In this document: one piece after another, positions 11,294 to 21,641 of the stretch
How positions within the stretch are numbered: position 1 is the stretch's first letter
Layout: every line of letters begins with the position of its first letter
Assembly (NCBI GenBank): GCA_949987705.1
Contig: OX465282.1
Coordinates: 97,576,070 to 97,640,069, forward strand
From: Thereva unica
Lineage: Eukaryota; Arthropoda; Insecta; Diptera; Therevidae
Direction: 5' to 3'
Length of the DNA stretch: 64,000 nt
The notes under the pieces: generated by a model
What the model was told of the DNA's origin: nothing
What the model saw: only the letters and a program-made list of their open reading frames with translations
Databases searched by the model: none
Made by a program: the position numbers and the translations under genes

Positions 11294-11656
11294 TAACTGT
11301 CATCGTTAATTCTCTTTTGAAGCCCGGTAAAGTGTCGGCTGAGCATTTACACGGGCGGACACCTACGAACAGACAAACGCACAAAAAATTTAGAAAATTA
11401 TTGGGTTTTTGTTCTTGCTTTCATAACACCGATGTCAAAATTCCATGGCTTGTTCTTACTTTTTGCAATTTTCGTTTGCCTTCTCAACAACAACGCAGGT
11501 ACTGTCAAATGTCCGCTCACAGTTCGCTGGTGTCCATGAAAATTGTCTGCTCTCCACATCGTCCTGTCTTACGCTCTCTTTCCTATACACCCAGTTCGTT
11601 CGTTCGTCTGCTCAGTGTCGGCCCGTCTAGAAGGGGGCTTAGCCTGACACCGTAAT
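11294..11656. other. intergenic, no gene seen
   Basis: A long open frame here has no protein-like features and overlaps repeat-derived DNA; I do not call it. Confidence 0.4.
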
Positions 11657-11664
11657 TTTTTTCG

Positions 11665-12552
11665 GGTAATACTACAGTATACCAGTACCCACCTCCGATT
11701 TTGATGAAATTTTTACACAAAGTACAGTTAATTATGTACATTCCAACTGTGAAAACAAAAAGTGTCGCTCAAGTCCCGTTATCCTGTAATTCCACTCTAA
11801 AGTACCGTTTTTTCAATAATTGAACAGGTGATAACTCCTGTGTTATTTCACCAATTTTGATGAAATTTACACACAACGTATATTTTGATGTGGACAATTT
11901 TTTGGTAAAAAAAAAATTGGGTCTCGTGTACCGTTACCTTTTTATTTAACTTAAAAGTACTAAGTACTTTAGAATAAAAAAAGGTACATCAAAAAAGTCA
12001 TTTTTTCCTACTTACAGACATTGCAGTGCTTTAAAAAAAATATTTAAAAGTATTTTTTTAAGGAGGTGACTATTTAGACCGTGAGGCAGGCAGGCAGGCA
12101 GGCAGGCAGGCCTGCCTGCCTGCCTGCCTGCCTCACGGTCTAAATAGTCACCTCCTTAAAAAAATACTTTTAAATATTTTTTTTTAAAGCACTGCAATGT
12201 CTGTAAGTAGGAAAAAATGACTTTTTTGATGTACCTTTTTTTATTCTAAAGTACTTAGTACTTTTAAGTTAAATAAAAAGGTAACGGTACACGAGACCCA
12301 ATTTTTTTTTTTACCAAAAAATTGTCCACATCAAAATATACGTTGTGTGTAAATTTCATCAAAATTGGTGAAATAACACAGGAGTTATCACCTGTTCAAT
12401 TATTGAAAAAACGGTACTTTAGAGTGGAATTACAGGATAACGGGACTTGAGCGACACTTTTTGTTTTCACAGTTGGAATGTACATAATTAACTGTACTGT
12501 GTAAAAATTTCATCAAAATCGGAGGTGGGTACTGGTATACTGTAGTATTACC
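11665..12552. mobile_element. 888-bp spacer-less foldback element with 8-bp target duplication
   Basis: The whole element is one inverted repeat. It begins GGTAATACTACAGTATACC and ends with the complement. The arms are about 446 and 442 bp and differ only by a few indels, mostly in homopolymers. The centre has no loop: AGGC repeats on the left meet GCCT repeats on the right at 12110/12111. It is flanked by exact TTTTTTCG copies (11657-11664 and 12553-12560). Each arm carries two copies of a TTTTGATGAAATTT motif about 160 bp apart. No coding capacity. An 8-bp duplication is seen in hAT and P superfamilies; the source is unknown. The right flank (12561-12650) resembles the interior of the MITE at 36366-36702. 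Confidence 0.9.
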
Positions 12553-13122
12553 TTTTTTCGTCAACAGCGGCCAACTTCAAAAACTTGTTCCACGTATCCT
12601 TCGATGTTGGTCACAATTTTCTGCATGTGTTTGACAGTGGATGAGGCCTTTTCCCTCCAAAACAACGCGATAAAAATTTTTTCCCTATTTTTACAAGCGT
12701 TGTCGTAAACTTGAACAGCAAACATTTTAACAACTAAATAGGCTTTCTTTGCTTTATAAATGGTTTCCATTATGATGGAAATTTTTAAAATTTCACGACC
12801 AAATATTCATGATGGCCGACTGTCGCGACGCCCCATCACCGTCGCTAACCACTACCAGTGCCGTTCTGGCACCATGACGCCAGCACTGTATGTAAACCTT
12901 TAAGCGTCAAATATTTTGTTTGGCGCGGGTATCGTTCAGAAAGTCGTCTTAAAGATGTGAACGTTGCATTGAATCCCGTCCGTATCGATGGGAGCTTAGT
13001 GTACAGCTGTCAACAATTTGACAAATACATCGTCTCAGCGACGGACCTGGATTTTGGAACACCGTTTTTGGGTGACGCGCGCGCTGTGTTTTATTTAATT
13101 TCGTTTTTTCTTTCAAAATAAA

Positions 13123-14301
13123 ATGAAACCGATTAAGGATATTGAAAAGCACAAATATGAGAAATTTCTTATAGGTTTAATTAGAAGACAAAAATGTTTA
13201 TATGATGATACTTCGCCGAAATATCGTGATACTGAACATAAAAGACAAGTTTGGAATAGTATAGCTGTGAAATGTAAAATGCCTGGTAAACTCCAATGTT
13301 TTGTGAATTGAAGAAAATGCATAAATTTACTTGTTTTTTTCGTAGAGAGTGCGGTTATGCGAACATGGAAAACGTTAAGAGACCAATTTAATAGAGAGTT
13401 AAAAAGACAAGCAATTGAGCCGGACACAGAGCCAAAGTTTAGGCATTATCAAAGTTTGATGTTCATAAAAGAATTTCATAAACCACTTAAAAAGAAGTAA
13501 GTCAGCATTGTGGATAGCATGCATGATTTGTTATGATAAATTTATGTTTTGTATTCTGTCTTTTAGATCGAAAAGTAATGGCAATTTAGAAACAACACAT
13601 GAAGAAGGGTATATTATAATAAAATGGCGTTAATTACAGCAAAATAATTTTGTATAAATATTTCTAGCCAGCATAGTTTCCATGAGGAAAACTCTCAGAT
13701 AGAATGGTATGTGGGAGATGCCGATAATTATGCCTATGAAGAAGAATCGTGTGCTTTTGACCATCCAAATGAGGTATTATCGACTGAACTACATGAGGAA
13801 GAATATCCTTCAATAGTAAATGGCTATGAAGAAGATATAAGTTATGAAGAAGACTCCCTATCTCATGTAAATGTTAAAATAGAAGAAGAAAGTTACATCG
13901 ATGTAGACACTTTCTGCTTTTCAAACATAATTAAAATTGAAGACGAGTCGGATGAAGAAGATAACCAACCTATCGAAGAAGATAATCAACCTATCGAAGA
14001 AGATAACCAACGCCAACCTATCGAAGAAAATGACAACCTGACAGATGACAGACAACCTCCTCCTAGTCCAAGTCCGAAAAGAAAAAAATTAGATGAAAAT
14101 ATAACACAAGAGGCATCACACGATGTAAATATAAATAAGAGCTTAAGTATAAGTAATGCCGAGAAATCAACTGACGAATATGAAAAATTCTTTTCATCTA
14201 TTGCGGAAAAAGTCAGAAAAGCTAATGTTACTGATGATAAATTTACTGAAATTCAAATTCTAGTTCTTAGAATCATAGGAGAAATGCTTAAGTTAAGTTA
14301 G
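13123..14301 (+). CDS. MADF/BESS-domain DNA-binding protein (Adf-1-like)
   Basis: Spliced model of four exons: 13123-13285, 13346-13496, 13567-13608 and 13668-14301. The introns are 60, 70 and 59 bp with GT-AG borders, and the frame is kept across all joins, giving 329 aa. Residues about 10-105 form a MADF domain (FLIGLIRRQKCLYDDTSP, then VWNSIAVKC and the TWKTLRDQFNREL helix), which in this family binds DNA. The centre is very acidic with a tandem QPIEEDN-type repeat, followed by a basic nuclear-localisation-like PKRKKLDE. The last about 40 residues (EKFFSSIAEKV...LVLRIIGEMLKL) resemble a BESS protein-interaction motif. It is probably a nuclear transcription regulator. MADF proteins are also accessory proteins of PIF/Harbinger transposons, so a transposon origin is possible. 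No transposase lies beside it, and the frame looks maintained. Confidence 0.8.
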
Positions 14302-14713
14302 GGACTTGTATGTAATGGGATCTCAATATATTTATCTTTATATTATACAAAGACTATGTATATTTTTCATCACACTTTGTAATATTCCATTGATGATATT
14401 ATAAGTTGCTCTTCTCCATAATTAAAATTGTTTAGCATTTTAAAGGATTGTAGGCATATGAATTTTTTATATTTCCGCTTACTATCACAAGTGAATTAAA
14501 TTGTAGAAGCGAAAATATATATATATACACACAATCGATAAATTTTATATGAACGAATATGTTGGCCTGAAAATTATACAAACGAAAGACCACAAACACC
14601 TTCTAAAGAGGATTTTGCTGTACAAATAATTTTAACGGAAAAAACGAAAAAAGAGTGGTCTACCAGTTATCTAACACGAATATTCAAATTCATAATTAGT
14701 TGTATTTTTAGAT

Positions 14714-14719
14714 AATAAA
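14714..14719 (+). terminator. candidate poly(A) signal for the MADF gene
   Basis: AATAAA about 410 bp after the stop codon; another AATAAA follows at 14790-14795. Either could end the transcript. The stretch between 14302 and 15180 shows nothing else recognisable. Confidence 0.4.
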
Positions 14720-15189
14720 GTCCAAAGAAAAGGAAAATATTGTAATATTGATGTTTTTTCATACAAGCCTAAGAATATTGTTCAACTGTAATAAAGAAAT
14801 AGGCTATACAATTAGATAAAGGGAGCAACCATGAATCCATATCCCAATACTTGCAGTAAGGGTGTTCAAAGAGTGGAACCGGATCAAATTTACGTAATCT
14901 TGGCTAAAACGACCAAACTCGCTGCCCTGCCATCTTCGCACTTTGCACAGAATTTAACCCATACCGAAAAAACCATTCCAGCATCTCTCTTAATAACAAT
15001 TACTTCTATTTACAACACGGAGAAGATATAAATTATGAAAAATCCACCATGTTAGAAGAGAAATAGTAGTCCGACCTTAGACGTTTTCCAGCCCACTTGC
15101 GACAAGATAATCAGTCTTACAAGACACCTCAACAAAAATATACATTGCTTTCCAGCTAGGGTACCAAATTTCCGCTTAGGTGGGGTGTT

Positions 15190-18100
15190 CATTTAGCGGT
15201 CGGTGCACCTCCTTGTTCACCTGGTAGTCTGGTACTGTTGGTGTCACAGCCTTTGTCGGCTGGTTAGTGGGATTCACTTGTTTCAGGAGGCATAACTCTC
15301 CAACAAGACTGTCTCTCGCTAGCCCTGGCGGTTGTGACTCACCTGGCTGTTAATGGATGCACTCATACAACACCCAGTTATGCAAACGCGAGGCTCACTG
15401 CCTTCTCCTTATTCATCCACCAGACTACCCTTAACCTTTCCTATTCTTTTTCTATTTTCAGGTCAAGCTTACTATTAGACATTGCACCATGAGTTGAACG
15501 ACATGACGGTCTACTGGTACAAAGGGTGATTCCTGAGCTTGACCATGCCTCATAAAAAAAATAGCACTTAGCTATAGGTATTGGCAGAGCAAGGTCCCCC
15601 AATTTCTTACATGAGCAAACTAGTGACGCATTTACTTATGTCCGAAATTATAGACCAGCCAAAAAAATTCATTGATACAATCGGCGGTGTTCCGCAATTC
15701 GATATCTATCGAAATAGAAATTAGAGGTTCGACATTTCGATCAATTCTATGTATGTAACATATATTTAATTCGAGTGAAATTGAATTCCGATTCGATTTA
15801 ATTCCACTCGAATTGTGGAACACCCCCGAGTAATTTCACCAAGAAGACCATATTCTAGGAGTAACCAATATAAAAATAGTTAGTTCATAACAGAATATAT
15901 CTGTTTGCTAACTGCCGACTGGGGTAAAATCGAACCAATCTGAATAACCAACTAACGACGGTAGTAGGGAGCAGACCTTTTAAGGCCTACCAAGCCAAGA
16001 TGTAAATGTCATCGCGTCGAGGGTTGCGTGGCAGTGGGTAGGGTTGCACTACCCCTAATGATCTCTTCTAGGCACCGGGCGTACCCAGTTCTATATAGCC
16101 TTATCCTGATATGGAGGCTCTGCCATGCTTGTGGAACTTTCATGGACAAAAAATTTAACAAATCAGACGAAGAAGGAGGTTGTGGGTCTTTTGCAATAAG
16201 CATCAGCTCAGAGCTGGAGAGGGATCTCCTTGGAGGTACCTGGTCCAGTACAGAGGCTTCTTAATCAACAACATTGCCCCAGGCAGCTGGCGGGCAATGT
16301 TCTTGAAGAAATAACTGCCAAGGTGGTCGGTAGGACCGTGCAACCTAGCAAGAAAAAATCTGATGCTGCCAAGAGGAGGGCCAAGAAAAGGAAGGCCGCG
16401 GCGGAATTGGGGAGCTCCATGGAGCATACCCGAATCCCACATGTGGAGCTTCCGTCTCAACAAACCAAAGGAAGGACAGTGGTCAGGACATCGGGGGCTC
16501 CAAGGAGCGGACTCGGACTGTCGCTGTACTGCAAGAAGTTTCTGGACGCACCAGAAAATTGGTGGCGCCAAATCTTACATCTTCTAGGGGGTTATGACGC
16601 ATGCCGGATCCAACTGACGGACTGCCAAAACGGCAGTAATCAGACGATTCTCCGACTGGGCAGAGACCCCAGAAGAAAAAAGGGGGAAGTCGCAAGAATC
16701 CTCATACCGGGACAAGTTGGCTAGGGTCACCAAGGCAGTGCTTCTGGACAACTATTCCGAAGGGAAATTGACGGAGCAGGAATCCTCCTCTATTTGCGAT
16801 TCCATTTTGACTGAGGTGACTGAGAGTCTTAAAGGCGATTGCCCGCCTCAGTTTTTAGGTGTAAGGGCGGCAGGGGGTCTCATTAAGATCACCCGCGCCA
16901 ACGAACCTACCAGCCAATGGCTGACAAAATGCTGTCGCCAGGTTGCATGTATGGGAAGGGTCCAACCTCAAAGTAATCGAAGAAAAGGATCTTCCCAAAT
17001 TCAGGTGAGAGCAAGAACATGATTATCTTATGCTCGGTATACCTCCCCTACCATTCCAGGGACCCACCACCATCCAAAGAACTGAAGAATATCGTGGGTC
17101 ACTCTAACAGGAGCGGTCTGCAGATCATCGTAGGATGTCGTGCGAACGCCCATTATGATGCCAGGGGTAGTAGTGGAGTGAACAAGAGGGGTGAATATCT
17201 TTTTGATTGCCTCTTAACTATACTAACCTGAACATATTATTCCCGGCACGGATCCTACCTTCGACAACGGTAGGAGACGTGAGGTTATAGACATCACGCT
17301 AGCCACTCAACAGGTTGCCATTTACGTGAGTGACTGGCGGGTCTCTGATGAGCCATCGTGCTCAGACCATAGACACATTTACTTTATGGTGGGTGAGTCT
17401 TTGGAAAGACTGAGTTCATATAGGAATCCTAGATATTGGACAGACTTTCTGGACGAACTCGGTAGCGTATTAAAGGGTTCCATGCACCCAATCGAATCTA
17501 CGATGGATGTAGAACTAATCCGGACTTCCTTACGGAGGCGGCTACTGCTGCTTACAATAATAACTGCCCCGTTCTGATGAGGACGTGTAACAGGAAAATT
17601 CCATGGTGCATAACGAGCTCTCCAAGTTGAGATCCGCTACGAGGAACTGGGAGAGTTATAAAAGATCGCTAACCACCTAAAACGGGGCGATCAGACGAGC
17701 AAAAAGAAATAGCTGAAGGAGTTTCTGGTCGAAGATATTCGAGACTCAGCAAAAATCCACAAAGTTTTATTAAAGGGCTTATCGGGAGATCTTGGATCTA
17801 TCAGGGGAACCGATGTCTCTTTCACACAGTCCAGGGAAGAAACCTTGATAATATTCCTCCAGGCACAACCATTTATTCAAATGGAAACGCAATTTCTGTT
17901 GGGCAGCCAACAGGCCCATTTTCTAAAAGTGACCAAAGCTGGGCGCCGGAATATTGAGTGAAAGCCCCAGATTCAGCAGGGCTATAAGCCTAAGCATCCT
18001 TGCAACTGTCTTTCAAGCAGAGGTGTACGCTGGCATGCACTCATGAGAACTTAAGAAGGGCCTACCAGAATAAACGGATTTTTATCTTTCTTCATAGCCA

Positions 18101-18265
18101 GCGGCAATTAGAGGGATAAGGTTCCGTAGGACGAAGTCGAAATTAGTTTGGGACTGCCAACGTGCTCTTGATGGGTTGGGCGTTCTCAATCAAGTTACTC
18201 TTGGCTGGGTACCGGGTCACCGGGGCTTCAAAGGCAACGAAAATGCGGAACAGTTCTGATATTTA
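15190..18265 (+). pseudogene. decayed R1-like LINE copy (5' UTR, ORF1, endonuclease, RNase H remnants)
   Basis: The 5' part (15200-15560) aligns with the 5' UTR of the next LINE copy (18400-18650). A Lys/Arg-rich ORF1 region (KKKSDAAKRRAKKRKAAAE) and a conserved ORF1 C-terminal block follow in shifted frames from 16230 to 17022. The endonuclease is recognisable from VYLPYHSRDPP, VGCRANAH, RRREVIDITLA and SDHRHI (17019-17580). The reverse transcriptase is almost entirely deleted, and only a ribonuclease H tail (LGWVPGHRGFKGNENAE) remains near 18200. Many stops and shifts: non-functional. Confidence 0.8.
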
Positions 18266-18275
18266 TGGCTCTGAT

Positions 18276-18380
18276 TGTTTAGTCCCATTTTGAAATTGTT
18301 TAGTCCCATTTTGAAATTGTTTAGTCCCATTTTGAAATTGTTTAGTCTCAATTAGAAATTGTTTAGTCTCAATTTGAACT
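18276..18380. repeat. five tandem 21-bp units at a LINE junction
   Basis: About five copies of TGTTTAGTCCCATTTTGAAAT; the last two have diverged (CTCAATT). They lie exactly between the tail of the old LINE copy and the 5' UTR of the next, so they may be the 5' start of the younger LINE or the 3' tail of the older one. Confidence 0.85.
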
Positions 18381-18753
18381 TGTAAAGGTATAGTACTGCC
18401 TGCCGCACAACTTTGTGAGTTGGATAGCGGGATTCAGTGTTATGTTTCTGGATGTATAACACTCCGACAAAGCGGTCTCTCGCTAACCCCATTGGTGGCT
18501 CAGGCGGCTGCTTAAAAAAGGAACTCATAGAGCATTCAAGAGTACAAACGCGAGATTCACTGCCTTCTCCTCACTCATCTTCCAGACTACCCTTAACTTT
18601 TTCTATCTTCGACATTGCCAAATGACATGATAGACTGGTAGTATAAAAGATGACACCTAAGCTTAGATTTTCACACAAAAAAAATATTGCTTAGACTAAA
18701 GATAACCTCAACCTGTAAGACAGGGAGGAGTCAACCCTTCTGTCTCGGGGGTC

Positions 18754-19386
18754 GTGCGTGCGGAGCCTGGGGCGGAGAATACCTACGCAGGCATAGCAAG
18801 CAGTGACCTCCGTTTGGGTGTGGCCGACGATGGAAGGGAGGAGGGTTTGGGCACGAAACAGGTAACCGTTTTTAAAGCGGCCTTGCTTAAGGCATTAGAC
18901 TCTTTGCCTGACAACGCTGGCGACATCGGTATTACCGAGGTAGACTTGGAGGACGGGGTCATTGCACTCAGGTGCGTGAACCAAAAATCCAAGGCCTGGC
19001 TGTACGAAGCTGTCGGAAAGATGACTGACCTATGGGAAGGAGTCAATCTGAGAGTGGAGCGCCTTCACATCCTTAAGGATGTGAGGAGGATGATCATCCG
19101 AGTTCCCGGTTCGCCGGAGAGCAAGGAAGCCAGATTACGTCGTCAAAATGCCTGTGTGACGGACACTTCTAAGTGGAGGGTCAGTCGCATAGGTAGATAT
19201 GGTGACGCGAAAAACGGCGGTACCATTCTCACCGTATGGTGTCCGAAGGAGGAGGCGGAGGCGGTCAGGCATGCAGGGGGGAAACTCAACTGCGGGCTGG
19301 ACCTTGCCTACGTGCGATTCCAGAAGGACAAGCCGGAGGAAATGGTAGAGCCGGCCGGAAAGGCAGCTGAACAAGGGGACCAGTGA
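18754..19386 (+). CDS. LINE ORF1 protein, C-terminal part
   Basis: An open frame of about 210 codons in the position of ORF1, ending 4 bases beyond the start of ORF2 (overlap at 19383-19386). It has the conserved block TEVDLEDGVIALRCVNQKSK, the WEGVNLRVERL region and the TILTVWCPKEEAEAVRHAGG tail that also survive in the decayed copy upstream; it may correspond to the DUF4780-type Gag. No ATG starts the frame near 18754, and the Lys-rich N-terminal region seen in the older copy is missing, so this ORF1 is probably N-terminally truncated. No zinc knuckle was seen. Confidence 0.65.
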   Translation: MRAEPGAENTYAGIASSDLRLGVADDGREEGLGTKQVTVFKAALLKALDSLPDNAGDIGITEVDLEDGVIALRCVNQKSKAWLYEAVGKMTDLWEGVNLRVERLHILKDVRRMIIRVPGSPESKEARLRRQNACVTDTSKWRVSRIGRYGDAKNGGTILTVWCPKEEAEAVRHAGGKLNCGLDLAYVRFQKDKPEEMVEPAGKAAEQGDQ

Positions 19387-19981
19387 AATGGAATCCAGCT
19401 GGGCGGGAGGTGGGCCAGTTCCGGCAAGTAAAGGTTTGCCAGTTGAATCTACACCATAGCAGAGCAGCATCAGCAATGATGACGCGAGGCTTCGGTGAGA
19501 TGAAGCTGGATATTGCTCTCATACAGGAACCCTGGATCTGCAAGGGTAGGATTAGGGGACTATCTGGGAGCTTTGACACTCTGTACGTTCCCAATGCGAA
19601 TGAAAGAGTGAGGACGTGTGTGCTGGTGAAACACGGAGTGCAGGCGGTTTTACTGCCGCACTTGTGCACACCAGATCTCACAGCAGTACGCGTAGGTACT
19701 GGAAGTGGGGCTTTCATTCTAGCCTCAGCCTACCTTCCGTACGATTCGCCAGATCCTCCGCACACCAGGAAGTTGGAAATTCTGGTTATTACCTGTGGCG
19801 AAAAAGGCACAGGGTTAATAGTTGGTTGCGACGCAAATGCACACAACACGGTGTGGGGAAGCACCAATGACAACCATAGAGGAGAGGCTTTGCTCGAATT
19901 TGTGGAATGCAACAATCTAGTTATTGCAAATAGAGGGGCAGAACCAACCTTCGTCGATGCTAGACGAAGGGAAGTCATATA

Positions 19982-21641
19982 CTGTCAGAGTCAAAAGTGA
20001 GTTTACACCCGAAATTTTTTTCTTTCGTATCGGATTTCCAGGAATTCGATGGACATAGAAAAACAAAAAATAACTCAGATTATTAAACATGTATTGACGT
20101 AAGCTTAGCAAAAAAAAATACTTCAAAAAGTTTAAATAACACAAAATGAGTTCATAAATTATAAAAATAGTTCATTTTTTTGCAGTCAAAAGTGAGTTTA
20201 CAGCCACTAGAAAATTACGACGAAAATAAGGGTATTCCCTTCCTAGTATTTTGTTTGCGCCCCTGTTCGCTTGGATCACTTCATTTAGCCTTTGGCGTTG
20301 AAGCGGTGGCAGTTGTACTTGATTTTCATTTGATTTTAACGAAAAATACAGTATTTGAAACAATGAGGAGGGAAACTGAATTAGGAACTAGAAAAATCAT
20401 ATTAAATTTATGGCTGGAACACAAATCTTATCGGGAAATCGGAAAAATTGTGAGAAAAAGTCATATGACCGTCAAAAAAATTATTGAAAAATTTCAAAAC
20501 ACGTGAAGGGTAGAAAATTTACCGCGTTCAGGACGACCAAAGAAGTTGGATGCTGCACAAATTAAGACTATTGGTTAAACAAAATCCTCAATCTAGTGCT
20601 GTGCGCATTACCTAAGAACTCAATAATAACATAACGGACTCGAAAAAACGAGTGGGAGCATCGACAATACGAAGTGTATTAAATAACAATGGCTTGCACG
20701 GTCGAGTTCCGCATAAAAACCCCTACATTTCCGATAAAAATATAAAAAGCGTGTACAATAGCCAAAAAATATAAAAATTATGGGGTTTCTTTGTGTAAAA
20801 ATGTCCTCTTTACGGACGAGAGCAAATTTAACACATTTGGCAAAAGAAAGTGCTCAAAAATATGGCGAATAAAAAACACAGCATTTGCCCAAAAAAATGT
20901 TTTCAGCACTGTGAAACATGGTGGAGGATCGGTCATGGTCTGGGGGTGTATGGCAGCTGCGGGAGTAGGAAACCTTGTGTTTATTGAGAACAGAATGAAC
21001 AAGGAAGGTTACCTGGATATATTGCGGCAAAATGTAGCACCTAGTGTTGAGAAACTAGGGCTACCAAGTGCTTGGATATTCCAACAAGACAACGATCCCA
21101 GCACACATCGCGCTTGGTTACGGAATGACTTCTATACAGAACTCCAAAATGGTTACCCATCCTCCCCAGATCACCAGATCCGAACCCCATGGAGCATTTG
21201 TGCGATCATTTGGACCAGAAAATTCGGCAGCGATCAATAACGTCGAAAGGGGATTTCAAGGAGGCCTTAAAGGAAGAATGGCAAAAAATAAGGGGGGATA
21301 TGACAACTAAGCTGGTCGAATCCTTGCCAAGGAGGCTAGATGCAGTGATGCAAGGGAAAGGGGCGCAAACAAATTATTAGGATGATAATACAGTTATTTT
21401 CGTCGTAATTTTCTAGCGGCTGTAAACTCACTTTTGACTGCAAAAAAATGAACTATTTTTATAATTTATGAACTCATTTTGTGTTATTTAAACTTTTTGA
21501 AGTATTTTTTTTTGCTAAGCTTACGTCAATACATGTTTAATAATCTGAGTTATTTTTTGTTTTTCCATGTCCATCGAATTCCTAGAAATCCGATACGAAA
21601 GAACAAAATTTCGGGTGTAAACTCACTTTTGACTCTGACAG
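19982..21641 (+). mobile_element. Tc1-like transposon with long IR/DR termini, inserted in LINE ORF2
   Basis: Flanked by TA. The terminal inverted repeats are about 230 bp, and each contains two copies of a GTCAAAAGTGAGTTTACA motif, one at the outer end and one about 200 bp inside. This is the IR/DR architecture known from Sleeping Beauty-type and Minos-type Tc1 elements. The endonuclease reading frame of the LINE resumes directly after the element. The LINE frame reads through only if both TA copies are kept. Confidence 0.92.
20361..21380 (+). pseudogene. Tc1 transposase, frameshifted
   Basis: It starts MRRETELGTRKIILNLWLEH with a helix-turn-helix (SYREIGKIVRKSHMTVKKII), then a GRPKK-like linker at 20535. 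The catalytic domain is split over frames: FTDESKFN (first Asp, near 20815), HGGGSVMVWGC, WIFQQDND (second Asp, near 21085), then after a shift PNPMEHLWDHLDQ carrying the Glu (near 21190) and a C-terminal tail ending at 21380. Stops interrupt the N-terminal third near 20507 and 20575. Family members are about 340 aa; all parts are present but no intact protein can be made. Confidence 0.88.

Noticed and set aside
11203..11655. 150-codon open frame
   Set aside because: It overlaps repeat-derived DNA, has no domain and no coding signature; low-complexity bias only.
16203..16571. minus-strand ORF of 122 aa
   Set aside because: Shadow of the decayed LINE ORF1 on the other strand.
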